DNA of 34,545 bases from Candidatus Poribacteria bacterium. Its GTDB lineage: Bacteria > Poribacteria > WGA-4E > WGA-3G. A program made the translations under genes and the position numbers. Shown one piece after another: positions 23,341 to 31,723 of this stretch. Location of the stretch: the NCBI GenBank assembly GCA_022822275.1, contig JAJEBZ010000105.1, forward strand, positions 1 to 34,545, written 5' to 3'. Every line of letters begins with the position of its first letter. Position 1 is the stretch's first letter. The notes below the pieces were generated by a model. It did no database searches. It was given only the letters and a program-made list of their open reading frames with translations, and was not told the origin of the DNA.

Positions 23341-24081
23341 TCAATTCTTAATAAATGCTATACGTCCACCATAAGTCTCCCGCAAATTATCAGGTGTGAA
23401 CGTTTCTTCAACGGGACCACTTGCAATACGTCGTATGTTTAATAGCATCACCCAATCGAAATAATCTGTCACCGTTTGCAAATCATGGTGCACTACAACG
23501 ACAGTCTTACCATTTTCTCGGAGTTCCTGCAGGAGAGCAATAATTGTACGTTCAGTAGTTGCATCAACACCCTGAAATGGTTCATCCATCAGGTAAATAG
23601 TAGCATCTTGTACGAGAGCACGTGCTATGAAGACTCGCTGCTGTTGTCCACCAGAAAGTTGACTAATCTGACGCGTCGTATACTTCTCCATACCAACTTT
23701 CTCAATTGCATGCATTGCTAATTCGCGGTCCTGTTTCCCAGGTCGTCTTACCCAACCAAGTGCCCCATATCTTCCCATCATCACGACATCAAGCACGTTT
23801 GTCGGAAAGTCCCAGTCAACACTACCCCGTTGCGGCACATACCCAACAATCTTTCGCTGGACAGCATAAGGTTTGTTGTATATTAGGACATTTCCCGCTG
23901 CAGGACGCACTAAGCCTAAAATCGCTTTGATCAACGTTGTTTTCCCAGCACCGTTCGGACCAACGATGGATAAAAGCACTCCCGGTGGCACATCAAGGTC
24001 TATGTCCCACAATACAGGTGTTTCTCGATATGCAACGGTAAGATCTGTTACCTGGATAGCTTTAGTTTCTTGGGTATGCAA
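23341..24081 (-). CDS. troB: metal ABC transporter ATP-binding protein, TroB-like
   Basis: A 246-residue ABC ATPase energising metal uptake with the two permeases. Walker [17 protein letters not shown]-loop [20 protein letters not shown], signature [16 protein letters not shown], Walker [13 protein letters not shown] and H-loop VVVHHDLQT are all intact. The WDFPxNVxDVVMMGR segment is typical of Mn/Zn/Fe (MntB/TroB/ZnuC-like) ATPases. The start is probably TTG at 24081, because GAGGAAG lies at proper distance, partly within the end of the upstream binding-protein gene (2-nt gap to its TAG). Translation is therefore coupled to that gene. Confidence 0.93.
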   Translation of the reverse strand: MHTQETKAIQVTDLTVAYRETPVLWDIDLDVPPGVLLSIVGPNGAGKTTLIKAILGLVRPAAGNVLIYNKPYAVQRKIVGYVPQRGSVDWDFPTNVLDVVMMGRYGALGWVRRPGKQDRELAMHAIEKVGMEKYTTRQISQLSGGQQQRVFIARALVQDATIYLMDEPFQGVDATTERTIIALLQELRENGKTVVVVHHDLQTVTDYFDWVMLLNIRRIASGPVEETFTPDNLRETYGGRIAFIKN

Positions 24082-24083
24082 TT

Positions 24084-25100
24084 CTAATCTTCCTCTGTCA
24101 CAGACATCTCTCTGGTCAATCCTTTTACAATTGTATCAATGTTACTCCGTATCATGCCGATATAAGTGCCTTCAGGTGTGCCTTCATTTCCCATTGCATC
24201 TGAATAGAGCGGTTCACCAAGTTCAACTTCAAGTCCTTTCGCATTCACTGCTGCTTTAACAGCATCAATCTTTCGTGTAGATACAGAGGTTTCTACAAAT
24301 ATAGTAGGGATGCGCTTTTCTACTATATAGGTTGCTAAATCCTGCACATCTGCAATGCTTGCTTCAGTCGCGGTACTAATCCCTTGCAAGCCGCGCACTT
24401 CAAACCCGTAAGCCCTACCAAAGTAGTTAAATGCGTCATGTGCTGTCACAAGTACGCGTTGTTCCGAGGGAATAAGTTCTGTCTGAGTTCTAACATATTG
24501 ATCCAGTTCCGATAGTTTCGCAAGATAATTTTCAGCATTCTCTTGATATATTGTCTTATCTTGAGGACGATACTCACTTAAAGCATCACGAACTTTTTCC
24601 ACTACCTTCATCCAAAGCCTTACATCAAACCAAATATGCGGGTCATACTGCCCTTCAAATTCATCCGGTCTTAACAACTGTGCTTTGTCTATGCTGTCTG
24701 TTACCGCAATGGTTTGTGTATCTCCCTTCATTTTCGCAAGCACCTCTCCCATTTTTGCTTCAAGTTGTAAACCGTTATAGAAAACTATATGTGCGGAACT
24801 CAATGTTTGAATATCTTTCATTGTCGGTTTATAATAATGGGGGTCAACACCAGCACCCATCATCCCTATCACTTCTACCTTATCACCTCCAACATTCTTG
24901 ACAATATCTGTAATCATACCAATAGTGCAAACTACACGAATTTTGCCATCCTTTGACGTATTAGATGACTTATTTGAATCACAACCAATATGTGTCAAAA
25001 TAGAGAAAAGAAATAGAACACATACAATATTCATTAGTAGAGGGAATTTTAATCTATTTTGTTTCATCTTATTATATCTCAACTTACCCAGTTTAGTCAT
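24084..25100 (-). CDS. troA: metal-binding lipoprotein of the ABC transporter, TroA-like
   Basis: A cluster A-I (ZnuA/TroA/PsaA) solute-binding protein. The N-terminal signal ends in a lipobox (SILTHIGC), so it is lipid-anchored outside the inner membrane. Metal ligands appear as His in [11 protein letters not shown], His in [11 protein letters not shown], His in [15 protein letters not shown] and Asp in PLYSDAMG: a three-His-one-Asp set as in TroA, which binds Zn, Mn or Fe, rather than the Glu-containing PsaA/MntC site. The continuation [15 protein letters not shown] is also TroA-like. There is no His-rich loop, unlike typical ZnuA. The start may be 25100 (4 nt after the mbfA stop) or the ATG at 25067 (MKQNRLKFP), which gives a more ordinary signal peptide. 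Confidence 0.9.
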   Translation of the reverse strand: MTKLGKLRYNKMKQNRLKFPLLMNIVCVLFLFSILTHIGCDSNKSSNTSKDGKIRVVCTIGMITDIVKNVGGDKVEVIGMMGAGVDPHYYKPTMKDIQTLSSAHIVFYNGLQLEAKMGEVLAKMKGDTQTIAVTDSIDKAQLLRPDEFEGQYDPHIWFDVRLWMKVVEKVRDALSEYRPQDKTIYQENAENYLAKLSELDQYVRTQTELIPSEQRVLVTAHDAFNYFGRAYGFEVRGLQGISTATEASIADVQDLATYIVEKRIPTIFVETSVSTRKIDAVKAAVNAKGLEVELGEPLYSDAMGNEGTPEGTYIGMIRSNIDTIVKGLTREMSVTEED

Positions 25101-25104
25101 AGTG

Positions 25105-26256
25105 TCAATTACCCAAAAAGTTGATTAGTACAAATCGTTCTAAGAGTTCGCCAACAAGAAAACCAAAGCCAGCAACACCTAAACCGACAACAAACATATC
25201 AATACCACTGCGAAATAGTCCACGACCTGTGAATAGACTTCGCGCAGCACCAACAACAAAGTGCGATAACATCGCAATAGAAAAAGACAACCATATCGCA
25301 GTTCCGACAGGTGCAAACAGAAACGGTGCAACCGGAATGAATGCGCCTATTGCGGTTGCAAGTCCAGTTATCCATCCCTCTTTAAAAGGTGTAGAGTGCG
25401 TTTCACCAATTTTCAACTCAGATTGGATTTTCTCCTCTAACGCTCTCTCCGGATCGCTCATCACTTCTCTTGCAAGTTGGCGTGCATGTTCTTTTGGAAC
25501 ACCCCGTGCCGAATAAATCAGTGTCAATTCATCCTCTTCAATATCTGGCATTAGCATGATTTCATCTTTTTCAATCTCAATTTCGTGTTCATATACCTCC
25601 TGTTCACTTTTTGCTGCAAGGTAACCCGACGCACCCATAGAAAGGGCATCTGCAACTGTACCAACTATTCCACCCACAAGGATTTGGGGTACATCTGAAG
25701 TGGCAGCCACAATTCCTGCAAGTAAACCGAAGTTCGCTGTCAATCCATCATTAAATCCATAGACAATATTCCCAAGTGTCCCACCAGATTCCATTTTGTG
25801 CCACGGTTCATCTCTTGTTCCTGTCAGTTCCTGTAAACTCTCTGTATGCAGCGCGGAATCCTTAGCTAAATCCAGTGCTGTTTCTTTTGCCACTTCTAAA
25901 GTACTGTTCTTATATAATGTCAGATAATCCTTAACCTCATCTCCCTCCTCTGCTAACATGCGTGAAAGGGGAAATGTCCTGTCAACATTACGAGCATACC
26001 ACGCCAACAATCTCGCTTTGTTAGTCGGACGTTGCTTCTTAACCTTTATATCGTAGGAAGTCAGAATCTCCAACCAGCGTGCGACATGCCGATTCTCTAC
26101 TTCAGCAAGCTCAAGTAAAATATCCTTACGATCTGGATCCGGTTCAAGCATCGCAAATTCACTGTATAGGTAACTTGCATCTATTTCATCTTGCAGATGA
26201 CTTCGCCATATTTTTATAGTCTTGCCATCTGGTTGGTCTATTTGCTGTTCTTCCAT
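25105..26256 (-). CDS. mbfA: MbfA-type fusion of ferritin-like and VIT1/CCC1 domains (iron exporter)
   Basis: 383 residues in two domains. Residues 1-150 or so are an erythrin-vacuolar-iron-type ferritin-like bundle (RSHLQDEIDASYLYSEF, ELAEVENRHVARW with an ExxH, LAEEGDEVKDYLTL, DSALHTESL). From about residue 155 follows the VIT1/CCC1 membrane transporter (GNIVYGFNDGLTANFGLLAG, GTVADALSMGASGYLAAKSE, the cytoplasmic metal-binding helix region rich in Glu, and LATAIGAFIPVAPFLF). MbfA of rhizobia and Agrobacterium exports Fe(II) under high iron and protects from peroxide. The ATG at 26256 has GAGGA upstream. It is second in the metal operon, between the regulator and the importer genes. Confidence 0.92.
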   Translation of the reverse strand: MEEQQIDQPDGKTIKIWRSHLQDEIDASYLYSEFAMLEPDPDRKDILLELAEVENRHVARWLEILTSYDIKVKKQRPTNKARLLAWYARNVDRTFPLSRMLAEEGDEVKDYLTLYKNSTLEVAKETALDLAKDSALHTESLQELTGTRDEPWHKMESGGTLGNIVYGFNDGLTANFGLLAGIVAATSDVPQILVGGIVGTVADALSMGASGYLAAKSEQEVYEHEIEIEKDEIMLMPDIEEDELTLIYSARGVPKEHARQLAREVMSDPERALEEKIQSELKIGETHSTPFKEGWITGLATAIGAFIPVAPFLFAPVGTAIWLSFSIAMLSHFVVGAARSLFTGRGLFRSGIDMFVVGLGVAGFGFLVGELLERFVLINFLGN

Positions 26257-26296
26257 TTGAGTTCCTCATGAGGATATGCGCGCCTTCAAAGCGCGA

Positions 26297-26968
26297 TTAT
26301 ACATTTACAACTTCGTTCACTTTACCTACATATATGTTCTTCGCCACCTCGCGTCCAATAACTGCTTGCTGCCCAGCAATATCAATAGTAAAAGGACCAT
26401 CAAATGGTGCCACTTCAATAACTCGGAAAGCTGTCCCAGGATAAAGGTTAAAACTACCCAGATGCCGAAGCAATGCAGAATCGTTATCACTGACTTCAGC
26501 AACGACACAAGATTGCCCATCCTGCAGTTCTGTCATCGGGATGGAGAATGTTTCAGGTACAACACCATTCTTATCTGGGATAGGTGAACCATGGGGATCT
26601 TCAGTCGGGTAACCGAGAATCTCGTCCATTCGTGCCTCTACTTCTTCCGAGATTACATGTTCTAACTTCTCCGCTTCGTCATGAACGCCATCCCACGGCA
26701 CTCCCAATGCCTTGTAAAGGTACAGCTCTAACAAACGATGATGTCGGATGATTTCCAACGCAATCGCTTTACCTGCCTTTGTTAGCGTAACACCTTGATA
26801 ACGTTCATGTTTGACAAGATTCATTGATTTTAACTTCTTGATCATTCCAGTTGCAGATGCAGGTTTAACATCAAGATATTCTGCTAATATACCGGTAGAA
26901 ACTTTACCTTCTTTCTCCTGCAACTTGTAGATTGACTTCAGGTAGTCTTCAGCAGCGTGTGAGAGCAT
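26297..26968 (-). CDS. DtxR/MntR/TroR-family metal-dependent repressor
   Basis: 223 residues: winged helix-turn-helix (about 1-65; AAEDYLKSIYKLQEKEGKV, TGILAEYLDVKPASATGMIK, GVTLTKAGKAIA), the metal/dimer domain (about 66-145), and an SH3-like FeoA domain (about 150-223; SALLRHLGSFNLYPGTAFRV). Metal residues recall MntR/TroR: Asp8, His77, Glu100, Glu103 and His104 (AEKLEHV), while position 11, Glu in Bacillus MntR, is Lys here. The C-terminal SH3 domain is present in DtxR/IdeR and TroR but not in Bacillus MntR. Ribosome site AGGAAAG precedes the ATG. As first gene of the metal operon behind an operator-like palindrome it is probably autorepressing. Mn, Fe or both could be the co-repressor. 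Confidence 0.93.
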   Translation of the reverse strand: MLSHAAEDYLKSIYKLQEKEGKVSTGILAEYLDVKPASATGMIKKLKSMNLVKHERYQGVTLTKAGKAIALEIIRHHRLLELYLYKALGVPWDGVHDEAEKLEHVISEEVEARMDEILGYPTEDPHGSPIPDKNGVVPETFSIPMTELQDGQSCVVAEVSDNDSALLRHLGSFNLYPGTAFRVIEVAPFDGPFTIDIAGQQAVIGREVAKNIYVGKVNEVVNV

Positions 26969-27044
26969 TCGTCTTTCCTATCCGCAAGGGACACGCAACG
27001 TGCACCCTAATAATGCGGTCAATGGCAGGTATTACCCACCAGAA

Positions 27045-27064
27045 TTTAGGCAATATATCCTAAA
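27045..27064. promoter_or_regulatory. second DtxR-type operator candidate
   Basis: TTTAGGCAATATATCCTAAA: two perfect 6-bp half-sites, TTTAGG and CCTAAA, with an 8-bp spacer. The same half-site appears in the palindrome at 27090. It is 25-45 bases downstream of the promoter -10 on the minus strand. The overlapping 27060-27072 (CTAAA-ATA-TTTAG) is a further small dyad. Confidence 0.55.
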
Positions 27065-27089
27065 ATATTTAGAAACATTGAGAATTATT

Positions 27090-27105
27090 TTTAGGTATAA
27101 CTAAA
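27090..27105. promoter_or_regulatory. DtxR/TroR-type operator at the metal-operon promoter
   Basis: TTTAGGTATAACTAAA is a 16-bp palindrome matching its reverse complement at 14 of 16 positions. TTTAGG/CCTAAA-like half-sites are what DtxR, TroR and related metalloregulators recognise. It begins at the last base of the -10 box and covers the transcription start region, so a bound repressor would block initiation. The linked regulator gene is the obvious binder. Confidence 0.75.
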
Positions 27106-27133
27106 TTATAGAATAATGTCAATTTAATGTCAA
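27105..27133 (-). promoter_or_regulatory. consensus sigma70 promoter of the metal operon
   Basis: On the minus strand TTGACA (27133-27128) and TATAAT (27110-27105), both perfect, are separated by exactly 17 nt. Transcription would start near 27098, giving a leader of about 130 nt to the regulator ATG at 26968. A consensus promoter this strong is usually repressible, in agreement with the operator beside it. Confidence 0.85.
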
Positions 27134-27141
27134 GAAAAAAT

Positions 27142-27158
27142 GGGGTGTAAAGTTTCAG
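27142..27158. repeat. solo terminus related to the 3-5 kb MITE family
   Basis: GGGGTGTAAAGTTTCAG resembles the ends of the elements at 3228, 4479 and 5194 (GGGTGTAAAGTTT). No partner end is nearby. It lies nine bases upstream of the -35 box of the metal operon. Outside the promoter and operators, 26969-27302 shows no gene. Confidence 0.45.
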
Positions 27159-27302
27159 GTATTTGTCCGAACAAGGATTTTTAATAAGAAATCAACGGTA
27201 TGAAGGTTCCTTATGGCATTCACCGGGATTTATAGATTACCGCATAAATGTCTATTGCTGAAGTTTAGTTCTATGCACATTAATTTGTAGCCATGAGTTA
27301 AT

Positions 27303-29102
27303 TTATATTCGGAAGATTTCACCTAATTTTCCGCCTAACACGCGTCCTGCTGCAAGTAAGCAAGCGATTAGGATAAACATGCCTACTACACCAAGTGCAC
27401 TTGCAATGTAGGGTCCTTCTCTAAGCTCTTGTGATAGCACATATATCGCTTTTGTTATGGGATAAAACTTTTTTTCTTGTGCTAAGATGAGACTGTCACT
27501 AACTTCAAGCATTGAGAACGAGAATACCAAAATTGCTCCCGCGAGAATATTCGCAAACACCAAAGGTAAAGTGATCTTATAGAGTGTTCGCAGGGGTGTT
27601 GCCCCCATGTTTTGCGATGCTTCTTCATAAGTAATGCTTGTTTGTTGGAAACCCGCATAAATGGATCGTAACATATAGGGTAACCTTCGTACTGCATAAC
27701 TGATTATCAACAAGAAAGTTGGATTTACTCTGGGATCAACCATATTGATGAAACCCTCTGGCAAGTATTTTAAGATTGGAGCGGTAGACGAAAAACTACC
27801 CATATAACCGAAGGCGATTGCAACACCTGGCAGTGCTAATGGCAACATCGCTACTGCATCTAATAGGTTTTGAAATGGCAATCGTTTTCGTGTAAGTAGA
27901 TATGCTATTGCAACCCCGACTATTAGTGCAATTATAGTACTGAATATACTATAATTTAGACTGTTGAGAATGCTTGGAAATGTAATGTCATGTGTGAAAA
28001 CTGCAATATAGTGCTGAAATGTTAAGGATTTTGGAAGTACGGTCATATTCCATTCACCGGCATTTGGTGTTAGAGAATACAGTACGACACTGATGTGTGG
28101 TAAAATAGCCATGAATGTCAATCCGCAGATAAACAGATATATTACCGAACGCATTCCCCACTTTGTGTTCACTTCGCGCGACGTGACATGTCCTCTTCCT
28201 AACATTTCATAGTGTTTGCTACCCGTCCACCGTTTTGATACATAAAATGCAAATGCTGTGAGTACGATGACCAGTACAACAAGGGCATATCCCATAGGAT
28301 TTAAGTTAGAAGCAACCACAAGCTTAAAGATTTCAACTGCAATTACTTGATTGTAGTTGAAAATTAGAGGCGTGCCAAGGTCAGTGAATGCCCAAATAAA
28401 AACAAGAATTGCACCTGCGAAATATCCTGGCATCATTAATGGCAATGTAATCTTTCTGAATATTTGGAAACGGGAAGCACCAAGGTTTTCTGCTGCTTCC
28501 TCTAAACTCGGATCAACATTCGCTAATGCAGCGACAATATTTAGATACATTATCGGGTATAAATGCAAAGTTGACAGAAGCACTACTCCCCAAAATCCAC
28601 TACCGAACCAGTCGATCGTTTCTTTAATATCCATCAGATTGAGTTTTACCAGTAACATGTTGATACTTCCATAATTTCCAAAAAACTTTATCATGCCCAA
28701 TGCACCAACGAAGGGTGGCATTATCATTGGAATTAGGATTATCGATCTAAACAAATTACGTCCGGGGAAGCGGTAACGTGTTAGGAAAAAGGCAAGTGGC
28801 AGACTAACAATGCTTGTGAGAATTGTAACCATCGCGCCGATTTTGAAACTATTGACAACCAATACCCGCTTATTCGGATCAGTCACCATAAGTTTAAAAA
28901 ACGATAGGTCAAACTTATTATTTATCCAGAATGCTTCTTTGAAAACATATAGGAGGGGATAGATGAGGAAAACGAGAAAGAAAAGTGCTATTAGACTGAG
29001 AATTAATGTGGTAGCAGGCGTTAAATCGTATTTTCGTCTAATTTTATCCAGTAGAGGTAGTTTATTTTGTGAAGTTTTCTTTTCCTCATGGCGGTTGAAC
29101 AT
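27303..29102 (-). CDS. fused two-domain ABC permease, iron(III)/FbpB type
   Basis: A 599-residue inner-membrane protein with two homologous BPD_transp_1 domains, each with six or so helices. EAA-loop motifs are LEEAAENLGASRFQIFRKIT (first half) and YEEASQNMGATPLRTLYKIT (second half). The tandem architecture and length are those of FbpB/SfuB-type Fe3+ (or thiamine) permeases. Charged N-terminus MFNRHEEKKTSQNKLP, then the first helix. No substrate-binding or ATPase gene is adjacent, so partners must lie elsewhere. TGGAG precedes the ATG at 29102. It lies 90 nt downstream of the polysaccharide-export gene and could be read from the same transcript; its relation to the metal operon downstream is suggestive only. 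Confidence 0.9.
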   Translation of the reverse strand: MFNRHEEKKTSQNKLPLLDKIRRKYDLTPATTLILSLIALFFLVFLIYPLLYVFKEAFWINNKFDLSFFKLMVTDPNKRVLVVNSFKIGAMVTILTSIVSLPLAFFLTRYRFPGRNLFRSIILIPMIMPPFVGALGMIKFFGNYGSINMLLVKLNLMDIKETIDWFGSGFWGVVLLSTLHLYPIMYLNIVAALANVDPSLEEAAENLGASRFQIFRKITLPLMMPGYFAGAILVFIWAFTDLGTPLIFNYNQVIAVEIFKLVVASNLNPMGYALVVLVIVLTAFAFYVSKRWTGSKHYEMLGRGHVTSREVNTKWGMRSVIYLFICGLTFMAILPHISVVLYSLTPNAGEWNMTVLPKSLTFQHYIAVFTHDITFPSILNSLNYSIFSTIIALIVGVAIAYLLTRKRLPFQNLLDAVAMLPLALPGVAIAFGYMGSFSSTAPILKYLPEGFINMVDPRVNPTFLLIISYAVRRLPYMLRSIYAGFQQTSITYEEASQNMGATPLRTLYKITLPLVFANILAGAILVFSFSMLEVSDSLILAQEKKFYPITKAIYVLSQELREGPYIASALGVVGMFILIACLLAAGRVLGGKLGEIFRI

Positions 29103-29192
29103 TTAATACTCCAAAGCAATCTGTGTATTTAGCACGCCTACCTCTTGTGCATAGGTCCTAAAGATGTTGAAATCATAAGTTGGGTTGTAAGA

Positions 29193-30434
29193 TCAGTCAT
29201 TGGTGAGGTTAATAACGAAATAGGTGATAGCTATGGCAGTAGAAGAGATCGTGCTAATTAACCCCCAATTGATTTCAAATCGTTTGTGAGTCTCTAAAAT
29301 GTCACCGGGATAAAGTAATGTTGTATCAGTACCAGGTTTATAGTGATGTATTGATGTTGTTCCATCTGTACGGTGTAAATGAAATTTCTCACGGTTTGCT
29401 TCTTCAACAAAACCGCCTGCTAATGCTATTGCTTTCTGTAATGTTATGGGACCGCGCACTTTATGTGCACCTGGCGTTTGCACATAACCCATGACATATA
29501 CCGGTTCAACTTTGAGTGCGTTTGGGACAAATAGTACATCACCATCAGACAATGTGTATTTATCATCAGTATTTTCTTCAGATTTCCAAAATTGTTCATC
29601 AACACCCAATTCAATTAGTGTACCATCTCTATCAACCTTTACTAATGAAGTTAGGTTTGCTTCATCAGTAAATCCACCAGCTCTTGCCAATGCGTTCGCG
29701 ATGCTGATATTATTCGTGACAAAAAACTTTCCTGGATTTTTGACCTCACCTTGAATTTCAATGGTAGCCAAAGGTTTTACGTATACAAGGTCTCTTGCAT
29801 TCACGCTTATGTCAAGATAATGCTGGTCTATTGATAGGTTATAAGTTTCATATAGGACAGGCGGTCTTTTTTCTTTAGGTAAATTTGGACCAGAAGTTTC
29901 TGAGAGTAATTTTGGGGCATTCACACGTATCAACTGGACCTGTTGAACATCCGCTCTTTCTGTCATCCCACCAGCAAGGGCAATGGCACGATATAGGTCA
30001 ATGTCGGATTCGGGTGATATGATATAACGTCCTGGGTTGTTAACTGCACCAGCAATATAAACAGAATGCTCTTGTGATGTGACAGATACCAATACAATTG
30101 GATTATTTACAAGTTTCTGATTCAACAAGTAATCACGAATAATTTTATTTACATCTTCGGTGTTTTTTCCGGCAACTTCAAGGTCACCGCCGAAGTAACT
30201 AATCCTACCGTCATCGCGTACTTGGACAGTGTGTGTATATTCGGGTTGACCTATCACTGCAATAAGCAGCATGTCTCCTTGCTTGATACGGTAAACCGAA
30301 TTCAATTCTCCCCAGGTGGAATAAATGTCACCGAATAGTATAGTACTGGAAATCAGTAATAATATTACAGCAAAAACTTGCAAGCGACACGTTGTTGTGT
30401 ATAGGACTTGCAAGTTTCGTTTAATATTGTTCAT
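29193..30434 (-). CDS. polysaccharide export protein (Wza/OPX-like, SLBB domains)
   Basis: 413 residues. A signal-anchor (LQVFAVILLLISSTILFG) is followed by the Poly_export domain (YRIKQGDMLLIAVIGQPEYT, VQVRDDGRISYFGGDLEVAG) and three SLBB repeats, visible as VYIAGAVNNPGRYI, IEIQGEVKNPGKFFV and VYVMGYVQTPGAHKV, each with a following ALALAGGF-type helix. A hydrophobic C-terminal segment (GLISTISSTAIAITYFVI) closes the protein, as in the OPX proteins whose C-terminal helix crosses the outer membrane. It has no lipobox Cys. Partners such as the Wzc-type kinase or glycosyltransferases are not in the window. The start at 30434 lacks a strong ribosome site. Confidence 0.88.
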   Translation of the reverse strand: MNNIKRNLQVLYTTTCRLQVFAVILLLISSTILFGDIYSTWGELNSVYRIKQGDMLLIAVIGQPEYTHTVQVRDDGRISYFGGDLEVAGKNTEDVNKIIRDYLLNQKLVNNPIVLVSVTSQEHSVYIAGAVNNPGRYIISPESDIDLYRAIALAGGMTERADVQQVQLIRVNAPKLLSETSGPNLPKEKRPPVLYETYNLSIDQHYLDISVNARDLVYVKPLATIEIQGEVKNPGKFFVTNNISIANALARAGGFTDEANLTSLVKVDRDGTLIELGVDEQFWKSEENTDDKYTLSDGDVLFVPNALKVEPVYVMGYVQTPGAHKVRGPITLQKAIALAGGFVEEANREKFHLHRTDGTTSIHHYKPGTDTTLLYPGDILETHKRFEINWGLISTISSTAIAITYFVINLTND

Positions 30435-30464
30435 AATATATTTCTAATCAAGTTTATAACAAAC

Positions 30465-30665
30465 TTATTGATGCGTGAAGAGCAGGAGTTGTTCTTTGAA
30501 TATAGTCGCATGTCTACGTGCACCAATCTGCCTACCCGGATGTTTACGCCAATAGGGTTTGACGTAAGTACCATTCCCACGGCGGTATCCATGAACATAA
30601 ACTTTTCCGCTTGTATCGGTTCGGGGTTTCATTTCTTTGAATAGGTAGAGTTGTGTCGCCTTCAT
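30465..30665 (-). CDS. small basic protein of unknown function
   Basis: A 66-residue, Arg/Lys/Tyr-rich peptide with the segment KVYVHGYRRGNGTYVKPYW followed by RKHPGRQIG. A 'GYxRxxGTYVxPYWR' motif recurs in short hypothetical proteins of diverse bacteria; its function is not known to me. The ATG at 30665 has only a weak AGG upstream. It is 19 nt after the zinc-ribbon gene and points the same way, which supports it as real. Confidence 0.55.
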   Translation of the reverse strand: MKATQLYLFKEMKPRTDTSGKVYVHGYRRGNGTYVKPYWRKHPGRQIGARRHATIFKEQLLLFTHQ

Positions 30666-30684
30666 GGCAGTCTACCTGTAGATG

Positions 30685-31032
30685 TTATTCTTCTTTAATT
30701 GAATCGTAATATGCCTTGATACTCTCCAAAGCATGATTCACACTATATGTCGGGACGAGGAGATCACCCCATTCGGATTTTCCTACGTTTCCCTTTACAC
30801 CAGCGTATCCTGGCATTTCATTAGTTCGCAAATAAACCTCAATTCCTTCATCCTCTAACACATTCTTGAGGATAAGTCCTGCGATTTCATTAGGGACAGA
30901 TTCCACTACGTACCAGTCAACCTTATCTGGAACTTGTGTTGGAGCCAAACCTGGCAGAAGGTCTTCTTTACATTGTGCACAGGTAAAGACATTTTCTTTA
31001 TAGTCTGTGTTGCATTCTGGGCAAAAGGGCAT
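30685..31032 (-). CDS. zinc-ribbon protein with DUF2007-like domain
   Basis: 115 residues. The N-terminus MPFCPECNTDYKENVFTCAQ is a zinc ribbon (CPEC...CAQC). Residues about 35-105 (WYVVESVPNEIAGLILKNVL, DEGIEVYLRTNEMPGY, GDLLVPTYSVNHALESI) look like DUF2007, a small alpha/beta domain described as a putative signal-transducing or prokaryotic signalling domain. GAGGAGG precedes the ATG at 31032 at good distance. It is the first gene of a leftward unit with the small basic protein and possibly the export gene. Confidence 0.8.
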   Translation of the reverse strand: MPFCPECNTDYKENVFTCAQCKEDLLPGLAPTQVPDKVDWYVVESVPNEIAGLILKNVLEDEGIEVYLRTNEMPGYAGVKGNVGKSEWGDLLVPTYSVNHALESIKAYYDSIKEE

Positions 31033-31140
31033 AGTCTTTCCTCCTCATAGATTGTGTTATATATTCAATTATACCACATCAAAAAAAAATATGCAAATGG
31101 CGGTTGTGGGAAGGGGGGAATGCAGGGCTATAGAAACAAT

Positions 31141-31169
31141 TTGCGATGTGGTGTGCGTTATGCTATACT
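31141..31169 (+). promoter_or_regulatory. promoter of the PIN-TPR gene pair
   Basis: TTGCGA (31141-31146) and TATACT (31164-31169) are 17 nt apart and point right towards the PIN gene. This is the divergent intergenic region between the zinc-ribbon gene and the PIN gene. A short frame ATGAACCAAAAAATAG... (10 codons) follows but has no evident role. Confidence 0.6.
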
Positions 31170-31234
31170 TATGTATGAACCAAAAAATAGAAAATAAAGG
31201 ACTATAAATTACCCTTAATATGATTTGACGAGGT

Positions 31235-31723
31235 TTGGATACACGTTTGCAAATTTATCAGCAATCTTTTAGAATTTATCTTGATACCTGTTGTTTGAGT
31301 CGGCGTTTTGACGATCAAACGCAAATTCGGATTCACGAAGAAACTGAAGCAATCGGACAGATACTTAATTATTTTCAAGATGGACATTGGCTTTGGATAT
31401 CCAGCGGTGTTTTAGTTGAGGAAATTGAAAATAATCCTAATGAAACAAAACGGATTCAAATCAAAAGATGGCTAATTCATGTTGACCAAGATATTTCTGT
31501 TGAAACAAGTGAAATGTCAAGAGGCAGACAGATAGAAACATTGACGTTTCAAGCAATGGATGCTTTACATCTTGCTTGTGCTGAGAGCGGATCGGCAGAT
31601 GTTTTGTTAACAACAGACGACAAGTTACTCAAGAAAGCGAAAAGTGTGCAAACCCAACTCAACATCCAAGTTGATAATCCGCATGAATGGTTGCAGAAGG
31701 TAACAAAAAATGAAAATACTTGA
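31235..31723 (+). CDS. PIN-domain ribonuclease-like protein
   Basis: A PIN-fold protein of up to 162 residues. Acidic site: RIYLDTCCLSRRFDDQT (first Asp), ISSGVLVEEIENNP (Glu), AMDALHLACAESGSADVLL (Asp) and TTDDKLLKKA (Asp). No ATG precedes the domain; in-frame TTG at 31235 or 31247 are the candidate starts, and a GAGG near 31230 is better spaced for the second. Its 3' end overlaps the next gene by 14 nt, so they form one unit. No classical antitoxin gene lies upstream; the downstream partner, which carries antitoxin-like repeats, may fill that role. Start uncertain, domain certain. Confidence 0.8.
   Translation: MDTRLQIYQQSFRIYLDTCCLSRRFDDQTQIRIHEETEAIGQILNYFQDGHWLWISSGVLVEEIENNPNETKRIQIKRWLIHVDQDISVETSEMSRGRQIETLTFQAMDALHLACAESGSADVLLTTDDKLLKKAKSVQTQLNIQVDNPHEWLQKVTKNENT

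Noticed and set aside
26263-26274. Palindrome TCCTCATGAGGA covering the ribosome site of mbfA
   Set aside because: A 12-bp perfect dyad has no room for a loop, so only four base pairs could form in RNA; too weak to claim translational control.
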